A stretch of DNA of 64,000 bases from positions 62,001-126,000 of the forward strand of contig JBNLFG010000001.1 in the NCBI GenBank assembly GCA_050305405.1, in the 5' to 3' direction. The notes below the pieces were generated by a model, which worked only from the letters and a program-made list of their open reading frames with translations, was not told the DNA's origin and searched no databases. The translations under genes and the position numbers were made by a program. The stretch is from Desulfolinea sp050305405 (GTDB taxonomy: Bacteria; Chloroflexota; Anaerolineae; Anaerolineales; Villigracilaceae). Numbering within the stretch: the stretch's first letter is position 1; each line of letters opens with the position of its first letter. Of the stretch, positions 26,635 through 36,682 are shown in pieces.

Positions 26635-28545
26635 CTATTTTTCTGTTATTTCACACACTACTACACGATTTCGCCCCAGTTTTTTGGCCTGATAGAGGGC
26701 CTTATCTGCGTTACGGATCAGTTCGTTTTCCGTCAAGGATTGAGATGGATATTCTGAGATTCCTGCAGAGAAAGTAATGCCAAACACCCCATCTTCACAT
26801 ACAATCTCTATCTTTGTTACAGCATCTCTCCACTCCAAAGTACGTTCATAAGCTATGTCCAAAGATGTATCGGAAAGAATAACAATAAACTCATCACCTG
26901 CATAGCGACAAAAGGTATCACCGGTGCGGCAAAGAGCCTGAATACTATCCGCAAGAGCCTGCAAAGCTCGATCCCCACCCGCAGCATGCCCAAAGAGATC
27001 GTTAATCTCTTTGAGATTATCAAGGTCAAGCATCACTACACTGAGGGATTTTTTCTTGCGCTGCGCTTTTGCAAGTTCCTGAAGCAGAATCGACTCCATA
27101 TATCGACGATTAAATAATCCCGTAAGTGGATCTCGCAGCGCCTGTTCCTGTAAAGCCCTCTGCAATCCAGTAATTTCATCCAGTTGGACGCGCAATTGCT
27201 CATTTGCCTCGCGGACTACCAACTCTGCTTCTTTTTGTTTGGTTATATTTTCTACCACAACCAAAATACGAGAAATGCTCCCATCCTTTGCGTAAAAGGG
27301 AACTGTACTATATCGTTGATGTTGACCGCTAAAAAACATCTCAAAAGACTGTTCTTCACCATCAAAGGTCTTTTGATAATATTCTGTCACTAGCGCTGCG
27401 TGCTCCCCAAAAACTTGCTCCATCGTCAAGCCCACATAGTCTTCAGGATTCAAGTTTCGTTTTTTAAACTCCTGCCCTGCGGTATAACCGACAGAAAAAT
27501 CTTTTTCTATTACAGAAAGATATGAATGGGGATAATTTTCTGCTATTGCACGAAGAAGCCCTTCGCTTTCGCTAAGCGTCTCTTCCATCTTCTTTCTCTC
27601 TGTAATATCATAACTAAGAACAACAATTGCTTCGACTTCTCCATCCTTATTTATATCGGGCACATAATTAACATGAATCCATCTTTCAGTGCCTGCTGTT
27701 AGAAAGCGATTTTCATAAGAAATCGGCTTTCCTTGACGGACGATATCGATATATTTTTTAGCAAATTTATAGTTTTCCTGACCGATGACATCACGAATAT
27801 GAGAGCCAATGATCATATTGCGAGGCAGCTTATATGACTCTACAAATTTGCTGTTCACAAAGCGGTAAACAAGATCATCCATCCCAACATAGGCAACAAA
27901 GGCAGGTAAATTATCCGTAACCAGTTTTAGCTGATGCTCGCTATGCTGAAGAGCGCTCTCTGTCTTTTTTCGTTTTCGCCTATTCACCATCAGCCATCCC
28001 AAAAGAGCAGTAACAACGGGGTGAATAAGCATCACAGGTGCACTAATTTGAGACAAAACATCAAGCGACAAGGGCCATGGCAAAGTCAACATCCAAAGCA
28101 GCATACTGAAGTGAACAATCAACCCCAGTATATATAATTCTTTTACAGAAATATCATCCAATTGTCGCTTGTACAAATGCCGCCATGCTATACCTATCCC
28201 GCCTGATGTGACAATTATCGCTATACCAGGAAAAACGCCTGAGCCTCCAATAGAAAAACGGAGTGCCGCTGTCATCATAACAGCGATTATGGTCGGAAAT
28301 GTGCCAAAGAAAAGCCCCGAGATGCTCAACAAAACTGAACGGGTATCAAAAATCAACCCCGGAGAAAGCTCCCACGGAGTCAGCATCACCGCAACCCCAA
28401 TAGCCCCCAGCGCTATTCCAAGAATAATCTGCTGAAAAGAGAACTTCCCACCTCGCGAACGATATTCCACCATATCATATAACAACCCTAGAGCTAACAA
28501 AAGCGCCGCATTGTTAACAAGCCCTATGAGTGCCGGTGAATTCAT
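26635..28545 (-). CDS. Membrane diguanylate cyclase: 5TMR_LYT-PAS-PAS-GGDEF
   Basis: 636 residues. Order: five to six membrane helices of the LytS-type 5TMR_LYT sensor (about 1-190), two PAS domains (about 205-320 and 330-450; YRFVNSKFVESYKLPRNMI and the PAC-type RWIHVNYVPDI), a short coiled linker, and a GGDEF domain (about 470-636) with active-site loop RYAGDEF. The A in place of the first G is a common active variant. An RxxD product-inhibition site (RTGD) sits five residues before it. The protein should make c-di-GMP in response to a membrane or ligand signal. No EAL domain. Confidence 0.88.
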   Translation of the reverse strand: MNSPALIGLVNNAALLLALGLLYDMVEYRSRGGKFSFQQIILGIALGAIGVAVMLTPWELSPGLIFDTRSVLLSISGLFFGTFPTIIAVMMTAALRFSIGGSGVFPGIAIIVTSGGIGIAWRHLYKRQLDDISVKELYILGLIVHFSMLLWMLTLPWPLSLDVLSQISAPVMLIHPVVTALLGWLMVNRRKRKKTESALQHSEHQLKLVTDNLPAFVAYVGMDDLVYRFVNSKFVESYKLPRNMIIGSHIRDVIGQENYKFAKKYIDIVRQGKPISYENRFLTAGTERWIHVNYVPDINKDGEVEAIVVLSYDITERKKMEETLSESEGLLRAIAENYPHSYLSVIEKDFSVGYTAGQEFKKRNLNPEDYVGLTMEQVFGEHAALVTEYYQKTFDGEEQSFEMFFSGQHQRYSTVPFYAKDGSISRILVVVENITKQKEAELVVREANEQLRVQLDEITGLQRALQEQALRDPLTGLFNRRYMESILLQELAKAQRKKKSLSVVMLDLDNLKEINDLFGHAAGGDRALQALADSIQALCRTGDTFCRYAGDEFIVILSDTSLDIAYERTLEWRDAVTKIEIVCEDGVFGITFSAGISEYPSQSLTENELIRNADKALYQAKKLGRNRVVVCEITEK

Positions 28546-28631
28546 TCTGTAAAAATCCTTTTTTTGCTTAGCTAACTATTCTCAAAAACTCCTACTATCT
28601 TTAGCGCAAAAAGATCCCAGTCCCTATCTGC

Positions 28632-30125
28632 TTACATTTTTTCTAGTACGGCGATTCCCTTCCTGATTCGCTCCAGCACTTTTTCTCGGCCAATGATTTC
28701 CATCGTCTCAAAGACTGGCGGACTAACCTTTTGCGCTGTCAAAACATTCCGTAAAAAGCCGAAGATATTTCCAACTTTCGTCTCCAGCTCCACAGCTAGA
28801 TCACGCAGAGGCTGGTTCAATGTGTCCATGCTGAAATCCGGCGAGGCGGCGATCAAACTTTCCACGCGCTTTGCCATAGCAAGCGAAGATGCGGCATCCA
28901 TTTTCTTACCAATTAAGGTTTCGGGATCAGGTTCGATATCGTCACGGAAGAAGAATCCACCCATTGCGGGTGCTTCCGTCAATTTCGCCATGCGAACTTG
29001 CAAGACTTCCGCCACCTGACGCAGTTTCTCTTCATCATCCACAGCCAACCCGGCATCTTCAAAGAAAGGCTGGATGCGCGCTGCCAAATCGTCCACATCC
29101 AAAGAGCGGATATAGACGCCATTGAAATGATCCAGCTTCGTAAAATTCAACGCCGCCGGTGCTGGGTTTAATTTTGCAACGCTAAACTTCTCAATCAGCT
29201 CTGCCATCGAGAACTCTTCGGTCTTGTCGTCATAACTCCAACCGATCAGCGCCGCCCAATTGACCACGGCTTCGGGCAAATAACCCATCTCGGCAAAGTC
29301 CGTCAGGAAAATCGGGTTCCCGGATTCGCGCAAAGCTTCGGTGTCACGCTTGCTCATCTTCCCCTTGCCATCCGGCTTCAGGAAAATCGACGGGTGAACC
29401 CAAGTCGGTTGCTCCCAACCAAAGGCCGCGTAAAGCCGCCCGTGCAGCGGGAAGGTCGGCAGCCACTCCGACGTACGAATGGCATGCGTAATCCCCATTA
29501 AGTGATCGTCGATCACTACCGCCAGATGATAAACAGGTAGCCCATCCGTCTTGACCAAAACCGTATCATCCAACGTCGCATTATCGACGGTAATATCACC
29601 ACGGATTGCATCTGTAACCGTCGTGGAGCCTTCGTAAGGCATTTTAAAGCGGATAACGTGCGGCGCACCGCCCGCGACCTTTTGGTCTGCTTCCGCTAAA
29701 GGAGCATCTCTATCGGGACAAATATCCCGGTGCTGTTGACGTTTCTTTTTGACATCTTCCTGCGCCCCATCATCTTCTTTGGCTGCACAGAAGCAGTAAT
29801 AGGCATCGCCCTGTTCCACAAGCTGGCGTGCATATTTGCTATAAAGCTCACGCCGCTCAGTCTGGCGATAGGGGCCAACCTCGCCGCCCACGTCCGGGCC
29901 TTCATCCCAGTCCAGCCCAAGCCAGCGCAAACCTTCCATTAACTCTTCTTCGGCACCTTCCACATAGCGTTTTTGGTCGGTATCTTCGATACGCAAAATA
30001 AACTGCCCGCCCGTCTGGCGCGCAAGCAGATAATTGTATAAAGCCGTTCGTCCACTACCAAGGTGTGTTCGCCCCGTTGGGGAAGGTGCAAAGCGCACCC
30101 GTACAGGTTGTTGTATCTCAGTCAT
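28632..30125 (-). CDS. gltX: Glutamate--tRNA ligase
   Basis: 497 residues from the ATG at 30125 (GGAGACTT ribosome site); upstream codons in frame lack a site. Class I synthetase charging tRNA-Glu. Seen: RFAPSPTGRTHLGSGRTA with HLGS as the HIGH-type motif, the KMSKR loop (KGKMSKRDTEA), and a C-terminal anticodon-binding helical domain. An unusually charged insert (CAAKEDDGAQEDVKKKRQQH) follows the catalytic core start where a Zn-binding loop lies in other members; only one Cys (YYCFC region has two) is available there. Follows rodA on the same strand after a 63-bp gap. Confidence 0.95.
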   Translation of the reverse strand: MTEIQQPVRVRFAPSPTGRTHLGSGRTALYNYLLARQTGGQFILRIEDTDQKRYVEGAEEELMEGLRWLGLDWDEGPDVGGEVGPYRQTERRELYSKYARQLVEQGDAYYCFCAAKEDDGAQEDVKKKRQQHRDICPDRDAPLAEADQKVAGGAPHVIRFKMPYEGSTTVTDAIRGDITVDNATLDDTVLVKTDGLPVYHLAVVIDDHLMGITHAIRTSEWLPTFPLHGRLYAAFGWEQPTWVHPSIFLKPDGKGKMSKRDTEALRESGNPIFLTDFAEMGYLPEAVVNWAALIGWSYDDKTEEFSMAELIEKFSVAKLNPAPAALNFTKLDHFNGVYIRSLDVDDLAARIQPFFEDAGLAVDDEEKLRQVAEVLQVRMAKLTEAPAMGGFFFRDDIEPDPETLIGKKMDAASSLAMAKRVESLIAASPDFSMDTLNQPLRDLAVELETKVGNIFGFLRNVLTAQKVSPPVFETMEIIGREKVLERIRKGIAVLEKM

Positions 30126-30188
30126 AAGTCTCCATTTTTTTTTACAGTAAAGTGCAACGCAAAACCTTGTCACCTTACGAATTTACTT

Positions 30189-31289
30189 CTACATCTCTGT
30201 CACTTTTTGGCGCAGAATGACACTCTCCACCAGACCAATTCCCAGCATCAATGATACCAAACCACTACCGCCATAACTGATAAAGGGTAATGGCAAACCT
30301 GATACAGGGATCACTTTCAAATTTACTGCAATATTGACTGCACCCTGGAAAAAGATCAGGGTCGCAACGCCAAAAGCGATGGTCGAACCGGAAACATCAC
30401 GCGCCGTACGTGCCGCACGGACACAACGCCACAGGATAAACGCCAACGTTGCTATCACCATGAATGCCCCGACAAAGCCAAACTCTTCCGAAATTGCCGA
30501 AAAGATAAAGTCCGTATGGCGCACTTTAAGAAAACGTAACTGCACCTGCGAACCGTGTCCATATCCCTGTCCGAACCAGCCTCCATTCCCGATTGCAATC
30601 AGCGCCTGCTGAATATTGTAGGTTTCACCGTAGGTCGCATTGGGGTCTGGAAAAATGAACGTAAGCACACGTTGCTGCTGATAATCCTGGAGAAAAGGAA
30701 AGCCTACTATAAGGAGAGCAAGCCCACCAACCGCGAACGAAACGAGATGCTTTAGCTGCAACCCGTTCATCCAAAGCATCGTTCCCCAGATCACCATAAT
30801 TACAATCACATTACTCAAATTGGGTTGCAAAAGGATCCAAATCATCAGTCCCATCGTCCAGAGCAAACTGCTGATAATCCAACGCAGGTCACGTGGCTCA
30901 TCTTTGGTTTTTTCAAAATAGCGCGCCAAAATCAGGATAACAACAAGCTTGGCCAACTCGGTTGGCTGGATGAAGATCGCCCCCAAACGAAACCAACGTG
31001 CCGCTCCGAAAACCGCGCGCGCGCTCATAAAAAGGAAAATAAGAAAAACCATCATTACGGCGTACATTGGGCGATAGAGCACGAGCCAATAGTTATAGTC
31101 GATGGCAGCTACAAGGAAAATAACCACCAGCCCAAAGGCGGCAAAAATAGCCTGCCGGTTAGGATAACTTGCCAATTCTGTATTCCCCGCTACGGCAGAA
31201 TCGATCATGGCAATCCCAAAGACAATTGCCAGTACAACAGCGCCCAATAGCCAAAAATCAAAATGGCGCCAAGAGATGTTTCGCAACAT
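30189..31289 (-). CDS. rodA: RodA/FtsW/SpoVE-family peptidoglycan glycosyltransferase (RodA)
   Basis: 366 residues with about ten membrane helices. SEDS glycosyltransferase that polymerises lipid II together with a class B PBP. Conserved SEDS features: RWFRLGAIFIQPTELAKL near residue 95, the large extracellular loop with PNLSN, and the C-terminal SGLPLPFISYGGSGL motif. Being in the same run as mreBCD and PBP2 identifies it as RodA (elongasome) rather than FtsW. It starts two bases after the minE stop, so it is the last gene of the min-rodA run. Confidence 0.93.
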   Translation of the reverse strand: MLRNISWRHFDFWLLGAVVLAIVFGIAMIDSAVAGNTELASYPNRQAIFAAFGLVVIFLVAAIDYNYWLVLYRPMYAVMMVFLIFLFMSARAVFGAARWFRLGAIFIQPTELAKLVVILILARYFEKTKDEPRDLRWIISSLLWTMGLMIWILLQPNLSNVIVIMVIWGTMLWMNGLQLKHLVSFAVGGLALLIVGFPFLQDYQQQRVLTFIFPDPNATYGETYNIQQALIAIGNGGWFGQGYGHGSQVQLRFLKVRHTDFIFSAISEEFGFVGAFMVIATLAFILWRCVRAARTARDVSGSTIAFGVATLIFFQGAVNIAVNLKVIPVSGLPLPFISYGGSGLVSLMLGIGLVESVILRQKVTEM

Positions 31290-31291
31290 GG

Positions 31292-31552
31292 CTAGCGTGC
31301 TCGACGGCGCGCAGTGCTCCTTAGTGGAATATCGGCAACAAGACGCTGTGCGCGCCCCTCACGAGCGATGTCAATCATCACTGCATCGGGGTCAATTTCA
31401 ATATGCCGCGAGATAACTTCAATCAACTCGTCTTTGAGCGCACTCATTTGAGCGGGGGTCATATCCGTACGGTCATGAGTCAGCACAAGTTGCAAGCGTT
31501 CCTTTGCACTCTGCGCACTCTTGGCTTTTTTGCCGCGTTTAAAAAAACTCAT
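31292..31552 (-). CDS. minE: Cell division topological specificity factor MinE
   Basis: 86 residues. N-terminal amphipathic and anti-MinCD segment (SAKERLQLVLTHDRTDM) followed by the topological specificity domain (MSALKDELIEVISRHIEID). MinE stimulates MinD ATPase and drives oscillation that confines MinC to cell poles. Highly basic C-terminal tail (STARRRAR) is longer than in E. coli. One-base spacing from minD implies translational coupling. Confidence 0.93.
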   Translation of the reverse strand: MSFFKRGKKAKSAQSAKERLQLVLTHDRTDMTPAQMSALKDELIEVISRHIEIDPDAVMIDIAREGRAQRLVADIPLRSTARRRAR

Positions 31553-31553
31553 C

Positions 31554-32351
31554 TTAATTCCTCCCCGCCAAGCGAGAAATTCGTTTCCAAAGACCTTCCT
31601 GGCTTTCCAGGTCCATAAAGGGAACGTCTACTCCCATCAAACGCGCGGCTATATTTCTGAATGCCTGCCCGGCTTTACTGCTCTCTTCGAGCGCAATCGG
31701 CTGCCCACGATTGGCAGCTACAATCACCGATTGATCTTCCGGCACAACGCCAATCAGGTCAATTGCAAGCAAATCAAGCACATCATCAGCAGAAAGCATC
31801 TCCTGCCTTCGAACCATGTCAGGATTAACACGATTCAGAATCAGCGAAGGGCTGCCTTTTTCTTCCGCTTCCAAAATGCCAATCACTCGATCAGCATCAC
31901 GCACTGCTGAAATTTCGGGGTTTGTAAGCACCAAAATGCGATCAGCGGCGGCAATTGAATTCTTGAAGCCGCGCTCAATGCCGGCAGGCGAATCGATCAA
32001 CACCCAATCGCAAACATCGCGCAATTCATCGCCCAAACGCATCATGTCGCTCGGGGAAAGAGCATTTTTATCGCGCGTTTGGGCAGCGGGGATCAGAAAC
32101 AAGTCCGGCAGGCGTTTGTCGCGGATCATCGCCTGTCGCAACCGACAACGCCCCTCGATTACATCCACAATATCGTAAACGATGCGGTTTTCCAATCCCA
32201 TAATCACATCCAGATTGCGCAAACCAATATCGCCATCAATACAAACAACCTTCTGGCCGCGTGAAGCCAGTGCAATCCCCAAACTTGCCACGGCGGTGGT
32301 CTTCCCAACGCCGCCTTTCCCTGAAGTAATCGTAACGATCTGAGCACTCAT
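31554..32351 (-). CDS. minD: Septum-site determining ATPase MinD
   Basis: 265 residues from the ATG at 32351 (AGGTGAATTT site); an in-frame extension reading further upstream overlaps minC and has no family match. Deviant Walker A SGKGGVGKTTAVASL (residues 10-24), Switch I/II Asp residues (DGDIGLRNLDVIMG and DSPAG), and a C-terminal amphipathic membrane-targeting helix (EGLWKRISRLAG). Recruits MinC to the membrane and is released by MinE. Confidence 0.95.
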   Translation of the reverse strand: MSAQIVTITSGKGGVGKTTAVASLGIALASRGQKVVCIDGDIGLRNLDVIMGLENRIVYDIVDVIEGRCRLRQAMIRDKRLPDLFLIPAAQTRDKNALSPSDMMRLGDELRDVCDWVLIDSPAGIERGFKNSIAAADRILVLTNPEISAVRDADRVIGILEAEEKGSPSLILNRVNPDMVRRQEMLSADDVLDLLAIDLIGVVPEDQSVIVAANRGQPIALEESSKAGQAFRNIAARLMGVDVPFMDLESQEGLWKRISRLAGRN

Positions 32352-32367
32352 AAATTCACCTGTTCTA

Positions 32368-33045
32368 TTATTTTTCTTGCCAACCTTGCGCAAGGAATTT
32401 TCCATCTTTAAGAATGATTTTCTGCGGACCTTTACCCATCTTCGGCAGGTTACCGATCTCGGACGCAATCTGCAAACGAGTCGGCTTCATATCTAGCGCA
32501 GAAACGGACGCGCCCGGATTTGGGCTTGCTCCTGCATGGACAGCGCCGCGCAGCCGCCCCCAAACGAGCACATCACCTCCGGCAACGATCTCCGCGCCCG
32601 GGTTGACGTCGCCCATCACGACAACATGCCCTTCAAACTCAACGCGCGTCCCAGAGCGGAGTGTCCGCTCAACCCACAGCGCGCCGGTATTGCTCGTTCT
32701 TGTCTGCACAGCAGCATGTTTATGTACTTCAGGGCGCTGCTTCGAAACACGCGTTGCCAATCCCAATAATTGCGCGGTCTGCACCGTTTTTGGGGATTCA
32801 CTAACCACAGCCCAAAGCGAAACTTCACGTTCCGAAAGCTCGTCGCGCAAAGTTGACATTTCTGCGACGTGCAATACTTGCTCACCCACATCTATCGCTA
32901 AACGGGCTCCGCGAAAAAAAGCAAGGCGCTCATCAATCTGAGAGAAGAGCAAGGCCTGCAGATCCTGCCACGCCCCCGCCCCAAGCGAGATCAGCAAGCC
33001 ATCGCGTAAACCTTTGATAGTAATGAGATTGTTTTGAGAAGCCAT
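32368..33045 (-). CDS. minC: Septum formation inhibitor MinC
   Basis: 225 residues: N-terminal FtsZ-inhibiting domain (about 1-105), linker with HKHAAVQTRTSNT, and the C-terminal right-handed beta-helix (about 115-215) with VVVMGDVNPGAEIVAGGDVLVWGRLRG, the MinD-binding surface. Intact and of normal length. Separated from mrdA by 129 bp containing an extended -10 promoter. Confidence 0.95.
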   Translation of the reverse strand: MASQNNLITIKGLRDGLLISLGAGAWQDLQALLFSQIDERLAFFRGARLAIDVGEQVLHVAEMSTLRDELSEREVSLWAVVSESPKTVQTAQLLGLATRVSKQRPEVHKHAAVQTRTSNTGALWVERTLRSGTRVEFEGHVVVMGDVNPGAEIVAGGDVLVWGRLRGAVHAGASPNPGASVSALDMKPTRLQIASEIGNLPKMGKGPQKIILKDGKFLAQGWQEK

Positions 33046-33086
33046 GAACTAAAAATAAATATTCCTGAAGGGATGAGAATAGGCAA

Positions 33087-33095
33087 ATTATAGCA
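33087..33095 (-). promoter_or_regulatory. Internal promoter for minCDE-rodA
   Basis: On the minus strand TGCTATAAT, an extended -10 (TG-n-TATAAT), about 40 bp before minC. The -35 is weak. This would allow min-rodA to be expressed independently of mreBCD-mrdA. Confidence 0.55.
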
Positions 33096-33174
33096 CGAAG
33101 AGATGAATAAGAAAAAAGCACTCGCCTGTGACGAATGCTCTCTACACGAAAGTTTTTCTTCGACACAAAAACGG

Positions 33175-35274
33175 CTAGTTTCCGCCACCTTCAGCTAAGT
33201 CAATTGCCTTTAGCTCAAAATACGCTTCCATCACACGCCCCACAACAGGCCCTGCCACACTAGAACCTTCACCGCCGTTATACATAAATGCCACAATGAC
33301 AATTTCAGGATCGTCATAGGGCGCGTATGCTACTGTCCACGAATGCGTAGGCCACTCGCCAAAGGTACAGCGGTTGGCGGCAAGGGCAACGTCATCACAA
33401 TATTCTGCAGTCCCCGTCTTCCCCGCCACAGCCACTGGAAAATCTCCAAATATCTCGTTTAACGTACCATAGAGGGTATCAGTCACCGCCAGACGCATCC
33501 CATTCTGCACTTGCTCAATAACATAAGGATCAACGGCACTTTTGGTTCCCAATTCAAGACAGTAGCCGTTTTCGCAGTCATAATTTGTAATCACAGGCTC
33601 ATCAGGATCAGTGATGTCCTTTTTTAGACGTGGGACAAATGGCTTTAAAATACGCCCTTCTTCATCGCGCTCTTCGTAAACAATAGTTGGCTGCATCTGC
33701 TTGCCATCATTGGCAATCGTCGCCCCGGACATCAAAACCTGCAAAGGTGTTGCGAGTACATAGCCCTGCCCAACACTGGCGATGTAAGTATCGCCTGTCG
33801 ACCAGTTCTCACCCTGTTGGATACGTTTCCATTGCTTAGTCGGGATCAAACCATCTGCTTCACCAGGGAGTTCTATACCAGATATTTCACCATAGCCCAA
33901 AGCACGTGCGTATTCACCTAAGCGAGTAATCCCCAACCCTTCAGGGATTTCATCCTCATAACCGCCGCCGAGCTTATAGAAACAAACATTGCTCGAATAG
34001 GCGATACAGCGTAAAAAACTGATCTGCCCAAAACCTGCCGGATTATCATCATAAATCCAATCAACAAAAGTTTGCTCTTGCCCTACATCATTCGGTGAAT
34101 ATCGGTTTGGGACAACCAACTTTCCCGGCGCTTCGATAACTTGATCGACAGTAACAACATCTTCGTTTAATGCACCAGTTGCTGTCGAGAGTTTAAAAAC
34201 CGATCCAGGAGGATACTCGCTTGAGATAGCATTATTTAACAACGGATGACGTGGGTCTTCGCTTAATTGCTGGTAATAATACGCTGGGATAAAGCGCGCA
34301 AAGCGATTGTTCTCATAGGTTGGATACGAGACCATCGCTAAAACCTCTCCGGTTTTAGGGTTCATTGCAATCGTCACGCCACTCGAAATACGGATCTTTC
34401 CAAAGTATTTATTCCAACTATCGATCTCATCGAGCAGCGCACCCTCAGCAGCTTTTTGTAAACGTATATCAATCGACAGGCGCACATTTCTACCTGCGAC
34501 GGGGGCAATCGGAGGTTCAAGATTACGAAGCTCTTGTCCGGCAACATCCACTTCAACAACACGTTTACCGTTGGTGCCGGCAAGAATATCCTGAAGCTCG
34601 CGCTCAACACCTGCATAGCCGATCTTATCTCGCCCTGCGACAAAGCCCAGCTCTTCGTAGGTGTCCACCAGCGTTGCAGGAATCGGCCCCAAAAAGCCGA
34701 TAATATTGGCGGTCAGAGAACCTGTCGGATAGTCCCGAATGGGATCAATCTCTATCGAAACACCAGGCCAACTGACGGCCTGCTCACGCACTATGCGCGA
34801 AATCTCTTCATCGACATCACAACTAACGGGAACGGGGGTATACGGCGCTAGCGAGTTGCCCAACTCCACTAATTGAGCAATACCTGGCCCAGGCACACAG
34901 GCAGCAAAAAGTTTCGCGTCTTCAACTGTACCATTGTTGACAGGCACATCAATGATCTCGGAAAGTTCACGATAAATATGCTGAATATCCGCTGGGTCAT
35001 CAGGGAGATAAGCAGGTGTAATTACCACATTATAAGAAGCAATATTGCGTGCCAAAATAACCCCGTTGCGATCATAGATAATACCGCGTGATGTCGGCAC
35101 GCTAATTTCACGCGTATAGTTATCTTCCGCACTTACCTGCCAATTCCGGCCTTCAAAAACCTGCAAATTGAACAAACGAAAGATCAGCAGACTAAAGACA
35201 AGCGTCGCTGCAAAATAGAAAATCAAAACCCGCCATGGTTCTGCGCGGAAATCAGATGGTATTGATGTACTCAT
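33175..35274 (-). CDS. mrdA: Penicillin-binding protein 2 (class B, elongasome)
   Basis: 699 residues. Monofunctional transpeptidase paired with RodA in lateral wall synthesis. One N-terminal membrane helix (about 15-36), dimerisation/pedestal domain (RGIIYDRNGVILARN at about 57-72), then the transpeptidase domain with SxxK in PGSVFKLSTATG near residue 355, SSNVCFYKLG (SxN motif), and KTGTAEYC. A Cys-bearing insert between SxxK and KTG (NYDCENGYCLELG) is unusual and could form a disulfide. Start overlaps the mreD stop by four bases. Confidence 0.95.
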   Translation of the reverse strand: MSTSIPSDFRAEPWRVLIFYFAATLVFSLLIFRLFNLQVFEGRNWQVSAEDNYTREISVPTSRGIIYDRNGVILARNIASYNVVITPAYLPDDPADIQHIYRELSEIIDVPVNNGTVEDAKLFAACVPGPGIAQLVELGNSLAPYTPVPVSCDVDEEISRIVREQAVSWPGVSIEIDPIRDYPTGSLTANIIGFLGPIPATLVDTYEELGFVAGRDKIGYAGVERELQDILAGTNGKRVVEVDVAGQELRNLEPPIAPVAGRNVRLSIDIRLQKAAEGALLDEIDSWNKYFGKIRISSGVTIAMNPKTGEVLAMVSYPTYENNRFARFIPAYYYQQLSEDPRHPLLNNAISSEYPPGSVFKLSTATGALNEDVVTVDQVIEAPGKLVVPNRYSPNDVGQEQTFVDWIYDDNPAGFGQISFLRCIAYSSNVCFYKLGGGYEDEIPEGLGITRLGEYARALGYGEISGIELPGEADGLIPTKQWKRIQQGENWSTGDTYIASVGQGYVLATPLQVLMSGATIANDGKQMQPTIVYEERDEEGRILKPFVPRLKKDITDPDEPVITNYDCENGYCLELGTKSAVDPYVIEQVQNGMRLAVTDTLYGTLNEIFGDFPVAVAGKTGTAEYCDDVALAANRCTFGEWPTHSWTVAYAPYDDPEIVIVAFMYNGGEGSSVAGPVVGRVMEAYFELKAIDLAEGGGN

Positions 35275-35774
35275 ACTTCATCGTCCTCGATATCGTAAAC
35301 CCAGACAGCTAAATCTCGTAAAATCGGAAAAGATATCAATGCCAACAAAAGGTTAAGGAACAAGCTTGGCAACGTTACTACACTTAACGCGTCCTCCACA
35401 GAAAGAGGGCTGCCAAACAAGCGTAAGGTCACAATCGTCAAAACATGGAATAAAAGCGTCCCTACGAAAACGACCACAAACATCCCCAAAAGCGGTGTTT
35501 GCCAAATACGGCGCACCAATGCACGCGCAAAAGCAACGGTTAACAAAGATCCCAAGAGCGGAATGATCCACGGCAGTCCAGAAGTCCAGCCAACGAGCAG
35601 ACCGGCAAATATAGCCCAGTGCCAAGCCGTTTGCACACGTTCCTGTAATGACCAAGCCGCCAAGGCAACCAATATCAAATCGGCGTACCCACCTAAAAGC
35701 GGGATGCGACTTGCAATCGCCATCTGGATCACCAGTAAAAGCGATAATAAAGGTATTGCGATTAATTCTTTCAC
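35271..35774 (-). CDS. mreD: Rod shape-determining protein MreD
   Basis: 167 residues, about five membrane helices, in the canonical position between mreC and the PBP2 gene. MreD is a membrane scaffold of the elongasome that binds MreC. Sequence is poorly conserved in the family; identity rests on length, topology and location. Overlaps mrdA by four bases (ATGA). Confidence 0.88.
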   Translation of the reverse strand: MKELIAIPLLSLLLVIQMAIASRIPLLGGYADLILVALAAWSLQERVQTAWHWAIFAGLLVGWTSGLPWIIPLLGSLLTVAFARALVRRIWQTPLLGMFVVVFVGTLLFHVLTIVTLRLFGSPLSVEDALSVVTLPSLFLNLLLALISFPILRDLAVWVYDIEDDEV

Positions 35775-35779
35775 GCGCG

Positions 35780-36625
35780 CTAGGGGGTCTCAGCCGGAAC
35801 CAGAGGCGTAATATCCACCGGCTTGAAATTCATAATCACAAGCACGATCTCAAGGCGAGAAAAATCCACAGTTGACTGCAAAGAGGCGCCTTGAAAAAGT
35901 TCGTAATCGCGCTTGCGCAGATTGAGAAGCTGCCCAACCAAAAGATCAGGTGGATAGTTGCCACCCAGGCCGGATGTCAACACAACATCACCTTCCTGAA
36001 CATCAACATCTTGTGAGATCATTTCGAGGGCCAAATCACCAGTGACGGACCCGACGAGAAGCGCGTCGGTGTCAGCGTTCTGCAAACGAACATTAACAGC
36101 GGACGATGGGTCGGTAACCAGTTGGACGCGTGATGCATCCGCGATAACGGCATCTACACGCCCGATCAGCCCCTGGTTGGTAACAACTGGCATCCCCCGC
36201 CGAATACCATCGTTCGAGCCAACATTGATGATGATGTAATGCAAAAAGGGACTGGGATCGCGCCCAATCACAGAGGCAGCCTTATAAATACTTTCGGGGT
36301 TGCTCTGTGAGAAATCAACCAGAGCGGCTAAAACTTGCGTATCGGTTAGTTGCTGTTGAAGCTGGATAACCTGCGTTTGCAAGCCGGAAATTTCCGATTC
36401 AAGTTGAGCATTCCGTTGTTGTAACGAGACAACATCGCTAGGCGCGCTGACAATATCACGGATCGTCAAATAGCGTTCAGAAACCCAGGTTTGGACATTG
36501 ACCAATGATTCTCCAAACCAATCTGAGGCTGTACTAAGGTATCCCCCAAGTGCCAACGCCAAAACCCCACCCACTACTAAAAATATAATGGTTGTTTGTA
36601 GAGAACGTGAAAAGTTGTCTTTCAT
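35780..36625 (-). CDS. mreC: Rod shape-determining protein MreC
   Basis: 281 residues: one N-terminal membrane helix (about 10-32), a coiled-coil (LQQRNAQLESEISGLQTQVIQLQQQLTD, about 68-96, given here in overlapping parts QRNAQLESEI and QTQVIQLQQQ), and two beta-barrel domains with the conserved GIRRGMPVVTNQGLIGRV. Activates PBP2 from the extracellular side. Confidence 0.94.
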   Translation of the reverse strand: MKDNFSRSLQTTIIFLVVGGVLALALGGYLSTASDWFGESLVNVQTWVSERYLTIRDIVSAPSDVVSLQQRNAQLESEISGLQTQVIQLQQQLTDTQVLAALVDFSQSNPESIYKAASVIGRDPSPFLHYIIINVGSNDGIRRGMPVVTNQGLIGRVDAVIADASRVQLVTDPSSAVNVRLQNADTDALLVGSVTGDLALEMISQDVDVQEGDVVLTSGLGGNYPPDLLVGQLLNLRKRDYELFQGASLQSTVDFSRLEIVLVIMNFKPVDITPLVPAETP

Positions 36626-36682
36626 GGGAGTTTTAGATAGGCAAAGCGCGAAATCCCCCTAAATAATTTAAGGGGATGAAAG

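Noticed and set aside
31554..32468. 39-residue upstream extension of minD
   Set aside because: Overlaps minC, has no MinD similarity, and the ATG at 32351 has its own ribosome site.
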